64,000 nt of DNA, taken from the NCBI RefSeq assembly GCF_018614915.1, contig NZ_JAGGNU010000009.1, positions 62,001-126,000 on the forward strand. The letters run 5' to 3'. Position numbers and translations under genes: made by a program. The DNA is from Variovorax paradoxus. Lineage in GTDB: Bacteria > Pseudomonadota > Gammaproteobacteria > Burkholderiales > Burkholderiaceae_C. The notes beneath the pieces are model-generated. The model was not told the DNA's origin. It searched no databases and saw only the letters and a list, made by a program, of their open reading frames with translations. The number at the start of each line of letters is the position of its first letter. The stretch's first letter is position 1. Below are positions 55,267-64,000 of this stretch, in pieces.

Positions 55267-56646
55267 ATGAATGCAAAGCCAGTGTGGAGACGATTTCAGG
55301 GCATGTTCAACCTGAACGACGGACGATGGGGCCGGGGCGATGAGCCCTCCTCGAATGGCGACCGTCCGAATGCGAACCGCCCCGACGACGAGCCGACGCC
55401 TCCGCCCGGCAACAACAACAATCGCCCGCGCGGGCAGGGCCCGAACCAGGGCCCGCCGGACCTCGACGAACTCTGGCGCGACTTCAACCGCAAGCTGGGC
55501 GGCCTGTTCGGCGGCCGAGGCGGCGGCAACGGTGGCCGGCCCAACGGCGGCGGCAACGGCAACGGGCTCAAGCCCGACATGAAGAATGCCGGCGTCGGCC
55601 TGGGCCTGGTGGCCGCGGTCGCCGTGCTGATCTGGCTGGGCACCGGCTTCTTCATCGTCAACGAAGGCCAGCAGGCCGTGATCACGCAATTCGGTCGCTA
55701 CAAGGCGACCGTCGGTGCCGGCTTCAACTGGCGGCTGCCGTACCCGATCCAGCGCCACGAGCTCGTCATCGTGACCCAGATCCGCTCCACCGACGTCGGG
55801 CGCGACACCATCGTGCGCTCCACCGGCCTGCGCGAATCGGCCATGCTGACCGAAGACGAGAACATCGTCGAGATCAAGTTCGCCGTGCAGTACCGCCTGA
55901 GCGATGCGCGTGCCTATCTCTACGAAAGCAAGACCCCGGCCGACACCGTGGTGCAGGTGGCCGAAACGGCGGTGCGCGAAGTGGTCGGCAAGATGAAGAT
56001 GGACGCGGCGCTGGCCGAGGAGCGCGACCAGATCGCGCCGCGCGTGCGCACGCTGATGCAGACCATCCTCGACCGCTACAAGGTCGGCGTCGAGGTCGTC
56101 GGCATCAACCTGCAGCAAGGCGGCGTGCGTCCGCCCGAGCAGGTGCAAGCTTCCTTCGACGATGTGCTCAAGGCCGGCCAGGAACGCGAGCGCACCAAGA
56201 ACGAGGCGCAGGCCTATGCCAACGACGTGGTGCCGCGCGCCACCGGTACCGCTTCGCGGCTGAAGGAGGAGTCCGAGGCCTACAAGGCGCGGATCATCGC
56301 GCAGGCGCAGGGCGATGCGCAGCGCTTCGCCTCGGTGCTCATCGAATACCAGAAGGCGCCCCAGGTCACGCGCGACCGCATGTACACCGACGCCATGCAG
56401 CAGATCTACGCCAGCACCACCAAGGTGCTGGTCGACTCCAAGCAGGGCTCGAACCTGCTGTACCTGCCGCTCGACAAGCTGATGACGCTGTCGGGCCAGA
56501 ACGCGGCAGGCACCCCGGTCGACGGCGCCAGCCCCAACGTCGCCGGCACTGCGCCGCCGCAGTCGTCGGTGATCCCGGTCGTCCCTCCTTCATCCGGCGA
56601 AGCGCGAGCCCGCGACGGCCGCTCGCGCGACCGCGACGTCCGCTGA
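55267..56646 (+). CDS. hflK: FtsH protease modulator HflK
   Basis: A 459-residue SPFH/prohibitin-family membrane protein. After a hydrophilic Gly/Asn/Pro-rich cytoplasmic stretch (GRGGGNGGRPNGGGNGNG region) comes one membrane helix (about 105-128, LGLVAAVAVLIWLGTGFFIV) and then the SPFH domain (NEGQQAVITQFGRY). It forms the large HflKC cage around FtsH in the inner membrane. The start at 55267 precedes MFNLNDGRWGRG; an ATG at 55303 is an alternative. hflC follows after 11 bases. Confidence 0.94.
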   Translation: MNAKPVWRRFQGMFNLNDGRWGRGDEPSSNGDRPNANRPDDEPTPPPGNNNNRPRGQGPNQGPPDLDELWRDFNRKLGGLFGGRGGGNGGRPNGGGNGNGLKPDMKNAGVGLGLVAAVAVLIWLGTGFFIVNEGQQAVITQFGRYKATVGAGFNWRLPYPIQRHELVIVTQIRSTDVGRDTIVRSTGLRESAMLTEDENIVEIKFAVQYRLSDARAYLYESKTPADTVVQVAETAVREVVGKMKMDAALAEERDQIAPRVRTLMQTILDRYKVGVEVVGINLQQGGVRPPEQVQASFDDVLKAGQERERTKNEAQAYANDVVPRATGTASRLKEESEAYKARIIAQAQGDAQRFASVLIEYQKAPQVTRDRMYTDAMQQIYASTTKVLVDSKQGSNLLYLPLDKLMTLSGQNAAGTPVDGASPNVAGTAPPQSSVIPVVPPSSGEARARDGRSRDRDVR

Positions 56647-56657
56647 GGAAGCACAGT

Positions 56658-57554
56658 ATGAACAGAATCGGATTCATCGCATCGTCGATCCTCGTGGTGC
56701 TCGCGCTCCTGAGCTCCACGCTCTTCGTCGTCGACCAGCGCCAGTTCGGCGTGGTCTACGCCCTCGGCCAGATCAAGGAAGTGATCACCGAGCCGGGCCT
56801 GAACTTCAAGCTGCCGCCGCCGTTCCAGAACGTGTCGTACATCGACAAGCGCCTGCTCACGCTGTCCAGCCTCGACCCCGAGCCCATGCTCACGGCCGAG
56901 AAGCAGCGCGTGGTGGTCGACTGGTATGTGCGCTGGCGCATCACCAACCCCTCGGAGTACATCCGCAACGTCGGCCTCGACGAGAACGCCGGCGCCATGC
57001 AGCTCAACCGCGTGGTGCGCAACGCCTTCCAGGAAAACGTCAACAAGCGCACCGTGCGCGACCTGATCTCGGTGCGCCGCGAGGCGCTGATGGCCGACGT
57101 GCAGCGCGAGGTGCTGGCCGTAGTGAAGGGCGCCAAGCCATGGGGCGTGGACGTCATTGACGTGCGGATCACGCGGGTCGACTACGTGGAGGCGATCACC
57201 GAATCGGTCTACCGCCGCATGGAGGCCGAGCGCAAGCGCGTCGCCAACGAGCTGCGCTCGACCGGTTTCGCCGAAGGCGAAAAGATCCGTGCCGATGCCG
57301 ACCGCCAGCGCGAGGTAATCGTGGCCAACGCCTACCGCGATGCGCAGAAGATCAAGGGCGAGGGCGATGCCCGTGCCGCTGGGGCGTATGCCGAATCCTT
57401 CGGCCGTGATCCGCAGTTCGCGCAGTTCTACCGCAGCCTCGATGCCTACAAGCAGAGCTTCAACAAGAAGAGCGACGTGATGGTGCTGGACCCCTCGTCG
57501 GACTTCTTCCGCGCGATGCAGGGTTCGGGCTCGGCAACCAGCCCCCGCCGCTAG
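56658..57554 (+). CDS. hflC: FtsH protease modulator HflC
   Basis: A 298-residue SPFH-domain partner of HflK, with an N-terminal signal-anchor (ASSILVVLALLSSTLFVV), VDQRQFGVVYALG at the start of the SPFH domain and a helical C-terminal region (RMEAERKRVANELRSTGFAEG). It forms alternating HflK/HflC cages that regulate FtsH. It lies between hflK and a DUF2065 gene, the usual order. Confidence 0.95.
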   Translation: MNRIGFIASSILVVLALLSSTLFVVDQRQFGVVYALGQIKEVITEPGLNFKLPPPFQNVSYIDKRLLTLSSLDPEPMLTAEKQRVVVDWYVRWRITNPSEYIRNVGLDENAGAMQLNRVVRNAFQENVNKRTVRDLISVRREALMADVQREVLAVVKGAKPWGVDVIDVRITRVDYVEAITESVYRRMEAERKRVANELRSTGFAEGEKIRADADRQREVIVANAYRDAQKIKGEGDARAAGAYAESFGRDPQFAQFYRSLDAYKQSFNKKSDVMVLDPSSDFFRAMQGSGSATSPRR

Positions 57555-57559
57555 CGCGC

Positions 57560-57748
57560 GTGAGCGCCGATACCTTCTGGAGCGCCTTGGCGCTCGTGCT
57601 GGTGATCGAGGGCATCCTGCCCTTCGTCTCGCCCGGCGGCTGGCGGCGCGGCTTCGGCCAGCTCATGCAGCTGCGCGACGGCCAGCTGCGCTTCTTCGGC
57701 CTCTGCAGCATCCTGCTCGGTCTCGTCCTGCTCTGGATTCTGGGATGA
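57560..57748 (+). CDS. DUF2065 family small membrane protein
   Basis: A 62-residue protein with two hydrophobic helices (FWSALALVLVIEGILPFV and LRFFGLCSILLGLVLLWIL) and the family pattern PGGWRRGFGQLMQL between them. Function unknown; it is regularly found directly after hflC in beta- and gammaproteobacteria. The start is GTG, 5 bases after hflC ends, so it is in the same transcript. Confidence 0.85.
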   Translation: MSADTFWSALALVLVIEGILPFVSPGGWRRGFGQLMQLRDGQLRFFGLCSILLGLVLLWILG

Positions 57749-57792
57749 GCCGGGGCCGGTAGAATCCCGGTTTAACCACGCCCCCGATCCCC

Positions 57793-60296
<2,504 letters not shown>

Positions 60297-60322
60297 ACGA
60301 CACCCCGAGGAGAAGACTTTTC

Positions 60323-60847
60323 ATGTTGACCGAAGACGGCAAACACCTCTACGTGAGCTACGACGAGTACCACAACCTGATCGAGAAGCTCGCGATCAAG
60401 GTGCACCAGTCAGGCTGGGAGTTCGACACCATCCTGTGCCTGGCACGCGGCGGCATGCGGCCCGGCGACGTGCTCTCGCGCATCTTCGACAAGCCGCTGG
60501 CGATCATGTCCACCAGTTCCTACCGCGCCGACGCCGGCACGATCCAGGGCCACCTGGACATCGCGCGCTACATCACCACGCCCAAGGGCGAGATCGCCGG
60601 CAAGGTGCTGCTGGTCGACGACCTGGCCGATTCGGGCCACACGCTGCATGCGGTGGTGGAAATGCTCAAGAGCAACTACAAGCCGATCACCGAGCTGCGC
60701 AGCGCGGTGCTTTGGACCAAGGCGTTGTCGACCTTCACGCCGGACTACTCGGTCGAGTACCTGCAGACCAATCCGTGGATTCACCAGCCCTTCGAGGGCT
60801 ACGATTCGATGGGTGCCGAAAAGCTGCTGGAGAAGTGGTCAGTCTGA
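60323..60847 (+). CDS. phosphoribosyltransferase (hypoxanthine/xanthine type)
   Basis: A 174-residue type I PRTase. The PRPP-binding loop is VLLVDDLADSGHTL, and LCLARGGMRPGDVLSRIF precedes it. The C-terminal region (PDYSVEYLQTNPWIHQPFEGYD) is like that of the small hypoxanthine/xanthine PRTases found in Burkholderiales after purA. It probably salvages purine bases. GGAG lies upstream of the ATG. It overlaps the convergent VOC gene by 9 bases. Confidence 0.88.
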   Translation: MLTEDGKHLYVSYDEYHNLIEKLAIKVHQSGWEFDTILCLARGGMRPGDVLSRIFDKPLAIMSTSSYRADAGTIQGHLDIARYITTPKGEIAGKVLLVDDLADSGHTLHAVVEMLKSNYKPITELRSAVLWTKALSTFTPDYSVEYLQTNPWIHQPFEGYDSMGAEKLLEKWSV

Positions 60848-61285
60848 CTTGAGCATCATCGCGGTGTAGCGCCGCTGCATCTCCTCGGGCGATAGCTCCT
60901 CGATGCTGTGGCCGATGTTCCATCGATGGCCGAAGGGGTCGCGGAAGGAGCCGGAACGCTCGCCGTAGAACTGGTCCTGGACCGGAATCTCGAGCGTGGC
61001 GCCGGCCTTCACCGCGCGCTCGACGACGGCATCCGCATCGTCCACGTGCAGGTGGATGGTGACGGCGGTGGCGCCGATCGACTTCGCGCCGAGGATGCCG
61101 TACTCCGGAAATTCGTCGCTGAGCATGAGCGTTGCGCCGTCGAAGTCGAGCTCGGCATGGCCGATGCGGCCGCTGGGCTCGGTCAGCCTGAACTTCTCGC
61201 GCGCGCCGAACACTTCGCCGTAGTAGGTGATGGCGGCGGCGGTGTCGTTCACGCAAAGGTAGGCAAACAGGTCGTGGGTGGCCAT
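60839..61285 (-). CDS. VOC-superfamily (glyoxalase/bleomycin-resistance-like) protein
   Basis: A 148-residue protein with two beta-alpha-beta-beta-beta modules of the vicinal-oxygen-chelate fold (DLFAYLCVNDTAAAITYYGEVF and TAVTIHLHVDDADAVVERAV, with QDQFYGERSGSFRDPFGHRW). It resembles PhnB-like proteins annotated as glyoxalase-related; the metal site and substrate cannot be assigned. AGGAG lies six bases before the ATG. Confidence 0.88.
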   Translation of the reverse strand: MATHDLFAYLCVNDTAAAITYYGEVFGAREKFRLTEPSGRIGHAELDFDGATLMLSDEFPEYGILGAKSIGATAVTIHLHVDDADAVVERAVKAGATLEIPVQDQFYGERSGSFRDPFGHRWNIGHSIEELSPEEMQRRYTAMMLKSD

Positions 61286-61354
61286 CGGAATCTCCTGTGG
61301 GGCTGGTTGCGATTCTGCGCACGCCGGACGTACGCGTCTTGAACGAAATTGACC

Positions 61355-62167
61355 TCAGGCGCGCACGTGGTTCGGCGAAGCAGGCGCGGCGCGGGCGTAG
61401 GCCTGTGGCGTCATGCCGGTGATCTCGAGGAAGTCACGGTTGAAATGGGGCTGGTCGCTGTAGCCGGCCTGCAGGGCCAGGTCGACCCAGGGCAGGGCGG
61501 ACGCATGGCTCCATGACGCCATCACGCGCTGAAGGCGCAGCACCCGTTCCAGGCGCTTGGGCGGCAGCCCCGCGGCTTCCCTGAAGAGTGCGATGAAACG
61601 TCGGTGGCTGTAGCCGCTGGCCTCCACCAGTTCGCGAATGGGGGCACCGCCGCCCAGCCGGCCCAGGGCCTGGGCGATGGCGGGGTGCATGGCCAGCGGC
61701 GGGCGCTGCAGCCGTTCGCTCAGCAAGGCCTCGAACACGTCGAGCTGAGCGTCCAGGCTGCCGGCCGCATGAACGCGTTCCAGGGCATGCGCAGCCGCCG
61801 GGCCCCAGAGCGCGTCGAGCGGCGTGTGCCGCTCCGCCAACGCGTCCGCGGGCAGGCCGAACAATGCACGCGCCGCGCCGGGCCGCAACTGCGCGCCCAC
61901 CGATCGGGTGGCGATCGACACGTCGCGCGCGTAGAAGGCCGAACGAGCGCCGCCCACGATCGCATGGCCCACCGTGTACCCCGTGTCGTCCGCAGCACCG
62001 GCGAACAGGCGCAGCGGCGGACCGGAGAGCCGGAACACCAGGTGCATGTCGCCGGTGGGCAGCACGTGCTCGCGCAGCGCCTGCGAAGAAGCTGCAGCAG
62101 GCTCCATGGCCCACATCGTTCGGACATAGGGCCGGAGCCAGGGGCCGGGCGCGCGCGTCAGCAGCAT
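61355..62167 (-). CDS. AraC-family transcriptional regulator
   Basis: A 270-residue regulator. The C-terminal 100 residues are an AraC/XylS double helix-turn-helix (IRELVEASGYSHRRFIALFRE, WVDLALQAGYSDQPHFNRDF, then EITGMTPQAYARA). The N-terminal domain (WLRPYVRTMWAMEP, VLPTGDMHLVFRLSG) resembles the DUF6597-type sensor seen in many Burkholderiales AraC proteins. The start at 62167 is preferred; an ATG at 62209 would lie 6 bases from the divergent cystathionine beta-lyase gene, whose regulation it may affect. Confidence 0.88.
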   Translation of the reverse strand: MLLTRAPGPWLRPYVRTMWAMEPAAASSQALREHVLPTGDMHLVFRLSGPPLRLFAGAADDTGYTVGHAIVGGARSAFYARDVSIATRSVGAQLRPGAARALFGLPADALAERHTPLDALWGPAAAHALERVHAAGSLDAQLDVFEALLSERLQRPPLAMHPAIAQALGRLGGGAPIRELVEASGYSHRRFIALFREAAGLPPKRLERVLRLQRVMASWSHASALPWVDLALQAGYSDQPHFNRDFLEITGMTPQAYARAAPASPNHVRA

Positions 62168-62215
62168 TGATCCATTGTCCGGTACCCGGCTTTTCGCGTC
62201 GACTAGCATGGCGGC

Positions 62216-63409
62216 ATGCGAAAGCCCATCACCGATCTGATCCACCATCCCTACGTCCCGCCCGCGAAATTCGCCGCGCCCCAGCCTGGCGTGTTCAAGG
62301 CTTCCACCGTGTTCTTCGCCGATGTCGCGGCGATGCGCGCGCGCGACTGGAAGACCAAGGCCGGCTACACCTACGGCCTGCACGGCACCCCGACCACCTT
62401 CACGCTCGAGGAGCGGCTTTGCGCGCTCGAAGGCGGCACCGAATGCCTGCTCGCGCCCAGCGGGCTGGCAGCCATCGCGCTGGTGGCCTTCGCCTTCCTG
62501 AAGACCGGCGACGAGGTGCTGATCCCCGACAACGCCTACGGCCCCAACAAGGCGCTGTGCAGCGGTGAGCTGGCCAACTTCGGCATCACCCATCGTCTCT
62601 ATGACGCGATGAACCCGGCCGATCTCGCGGCCAAGCTGTCGGATCGCACCAAGCTGGTCTGGGTCGAGGCCGCGGGCTCGGTCACCATGGAATTCCCGGA
62701 CCTGCCGGCGCTGGTGGGCGCCTGCCGGGCACGCGGCGTGATCACGGCACTCGACAACACCTGGGGTGCCGGCCTCGCCTTCGCGCCCTTCGATTTCAAC
62801 GGCACCGGGCAGGGCGCCGACATCTCGGTGCAGGCGCTCACCAAATACCCGAGCGGCGGCGGCGACGTGCTGATGGGCAGCGTCATCACGCGCGACGAGC
62901 GGCTGCACCGCGCGCTCAAGCTGAGCCACATGCGCATGGGCTTCGGCATCGGCATCGGCGATGTCGAGACGCTGCTGCGTTCGCTGCCGAGCATCGCGTT
63001 GCGCTATCACGCGCACGACCGCAGCGCGCGCGAACTGGCCACCTGGCTCGATGGCCGTGCCGAGATCGCGCAGGTGCTGCATCCGGCGCTCGAGGGCTCA
63101 CCGGGCCATGCGAACTGGCTGCGCTTGTGCGGTGCGAGCGATATGGCGGCCGGCCTGTTCTCGGTGGTCTTCGATGCCCGCTATAGCGCCGAACAGGTCG
63201 ATCGATTTTGCGACGGCTTGAAACTGTTTCGACTCGGTTACTCGTGGGGCGGGCCGATCAGCCTGGTCGTACCCTATGACATCGGCCTCATGCGTGACCC
63301 CGGTATTGCGCGCTGGCCGCACAAGGGTACGCTGGTGCGCTTCTCGGTCGGGCTGGAGGACGTGGACGACCTGCGCGCGGACCTCGAACAGGCCCTCGCG
63401 GCCCTCTGA
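62216..63409 (+). CDS. metC: cystathionine beta-lyase (PLP-dependent Cys/Met metabolism enzyme)
   Basis: A 397-residue PLP enzyme of the Cys/Met metabolism family. PLP-lysine lies in QALTKYPSGGGDVLMG, and YTYGLHGTPTTFTLEERLCALE, APSGLAAIALV, PDNAYGPNKALC, and ITALDNTWGAGLAF mark cofactor and fold. This pattern matches the MetC-like cystathionine beta-lyase group, which cleaves cystathionine to homocysteine, pyruvate and ammonia. It starts divergent from the AraC gene, with 48 bases between starts. Confidence 0.88.
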   Translation: MRKPITDLIHHPYVPPAKFAAPQPGVFKASTVFFADVAAMRARDWKTKAGYTYGLHGTPTTFTLEERLCALEGGTECLLAPSGLAAIALVAFAFLKTGDEVLIPDNAYGPNKALCSGELANFGITHRLYDAMNPADLAAKLSDRTKLVWVEAAGSVTMEFPDLPALVGACRARGVITALDNTWGAGLAFAPFDFNGTGQGADISVQALTKYPSGGGDVLMGSVITRDERLHRALKLSHMRMGFGIGIGDVETLLRSLPSIALRYHAHDRSARELATWLDGRAEIAQVLHPALEGSPGHANWLRLCGASDMAAGLFSVVFDARYSAEQVDRFCDGLKLFRLGYSWGGPISLVVPYDIGLMRDPGIARWPHKGTLVRFSVGLEDVDDLRADLEQALAAL

Positions 63410-63478
63410 ACCGCGCCGGTTATCGCGTACAGTCGGACACGCGCAGTCATCGTGACTGCCTCGCCTCAAGGAGAAGCA

Positions 63479-63682
63479 GTGGCAACACCAAATTACGGCT
63501 ACGAGAAGCGCCAGAAGGAGTTGGCCAAGAAAAAGAAGAAGGAAGACAAGCTCAGAGAAAAGGCCGCCCGCAAGCTGAGTCCCAGCAGCGAAGGCCTGGC
63601 CCAGGGCGATCCGGAAACCGACGTGGCTTCGCTGGAACGCGATCCACCCACGATCCCGGATCTGCCGACCAAGAACGGCTGA
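63479..63682 (+). CDS. small lysine-rich conserved protein
   Basis: A 67-residue protein with a strongly basic helical N-terminal half (YEKRQKELAKKKKKEDKLRE) and an acidic, proline-rich tail (DVASLERDPPTIPDLP). Function unknown; similar small proteins are widespread in Burkholderiales. The start is GTG at 63479, supported by AAGGAG five bases upstream. It ends shortly before a strong terminator. Confidence 0.75.
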   Translation: MATPNYGYEKRQKELAKKKKKEDKLREKAARKLSPSSEGLAQGDPETDVASLERDPPTIPDLPTKNG

Positions 63683-63713
63683 GCCGTTTCGGATCCGGAT
63701 TCACGGCTTCCAC

Positions 63714-63752
63714 AAAAAAGCCGCCGCAGGCCCTGCCTGTGGCGGCTTTTTT
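63714..63752. terminator. strong bidirectional terminator
   Basis: AAAAAAGCCGCC (63714-63725) pairs with GGCGGCTTTTTT (63741-63752) around a 15-base loop that itself can pair further (CAGG/CCTG). With A and T runs on both sides it can end transcription from the lysine-rich protein gene and from the convergent TesA-like gene. Confidence 0.9.
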
Positions 63753-63760
63753 GCTTCCGA

Positions 63761-64000
63761 TCACTTGCCGGCGAGCAGCTTGCGCAACGCGGGCCACACG
63801 TTGTCCAGCATGCGCGGCTGCGCGGCAGCCGTGGGATGGATGCGGTCGGTCTGGAACAGCTGCGCCGCATCGGGGCCGTCGGCCACGCCCTTCAGCAGGA
63901 AGGGCACCAGCGCGGCCTTGGTGCTGCCCGCCACCTTGGTGAAGAGCGCCTCGAAGCGCCGCGTGTAGTCGCTGCCGTAGTTGGGCGGCACCTGGATGCC
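63761..64000 (-). CDS. TesA-like arylesterase/acyl-CoA thioesterase, 3' part (cut by window edge)
   Basis: Only the last 79 codons are inside the window. The frame runs off the right edge, and the visible part (YTRRFEALFTKVAGSTKAAL, FQTDRIHPTAAAQ) carries the conserved block V of SGNH hydrolases, with the catalytic Asp and His in DRIHP. It resembles multifunctional arylesterase TesA, which is periplasmic, but the signal peptide and the catalytic serine lie outside the window. Confidence 0.85.
   Translation of the reverse strand, partial: GIQVPPNYGSDYTRRFEALFTKVAGSTKAALVPFLLKGVADGPDAAQLFQTDRIHPTAAAQPRMLDNVWPALRKLLAGK

Overview
The window is a GC-rich chromosomal segment from a betaproteobacterium, most likely a Comamonadaceae member close to Variovorax (Burkholderiales). 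The basis is base composition, protein sequence style, and two typical Burkholderiales gene blocks: sucA-sucB-lpdA-zapE, and rlmN-pilF-rodZ-ispG-hisS-yfgM-bamB-der-hfq-hflX-hflK-hflC-hisZ-purA. The taxonomic call is inference; no rRNA gene is present. No tRNA, CRISPR array, phage or transposase was seen.

Left part, 0-16.6 kb (accessory, nearly all minus strand). A DUF1090 protein and an alpha/beta-hydrolase/adenylate-cyclase fusion are followed by a redox and efflux island. Reading down the minus strand from 16.6 kb: a LysR regulator; an NmrA-like reductase and an Ohr/OsmC peroxidase; the wreck of a second LysR gene; a small secreted protein and a 42-codon OsmC remnant; a secreted cupin and a peroxiredoxin; an unknown 287-aa protein heading an outer-membrane-factor/EmrB/EmrA/TetR efflux operon; and an AhpD-like protein followed by an orphan cytochrome b of the bc1 type. 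The main discovery is that five of these transcription units start with the same 72-bp promoter module. All five copies have exactly the same length, start immediately after the previous gene, and carry a LysR-type dyad (ATTGGTG-N9-CAACA) upstream of two CCTAC boxes, the second forming a TACGAT -10. This looks like a multi-operon LysR regulon built by promoter duplication.

Middle, 16.9-26.8 kb. Two unknown or SnoaL-like small genes precede two large paralogous regulators with a winged helix, a STAND ATPase and a TPR-like tail. The two are convergent and overlap by 77 bp. The 5' end of the second is anomalous. Then come a GNAT acetyltransferase, a DAHP synthase and an alpha/beta hydrolase.

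Right part, 26.9-64 kb (core). prpE is followed by the 2-oxoglutarate dehydrogenase genes sucA, sucB and lpdA. sucB and lpdA are each followed by a copy of the same intergenic repeat, and the repeat supplies their stop codons. Next come zapE, a secreted coiled-coil protein, a PP2C phosphatase, a DUF465 protein, a DinG/YoaA helicase, bamD and rluD (divergent, start codons 14 bp apart), scpB-rluB, ndk, and the long rlmN to purA housekeeping block (RNA modification, pilus and envelope assembly, isoprenoid, histidyl-tRNA, ribosome GTPases, HflKC protease regulators, histidine and purine synthesis). The window ends with a phosphoribosyltransferase, a VOC protein, an AraC regulator divergent from a cystathionine beta-lyase, a small lysine-rich protein, a strong bidirectional terminator and the 3' part of a TesA-like esterase cut by the right edge.
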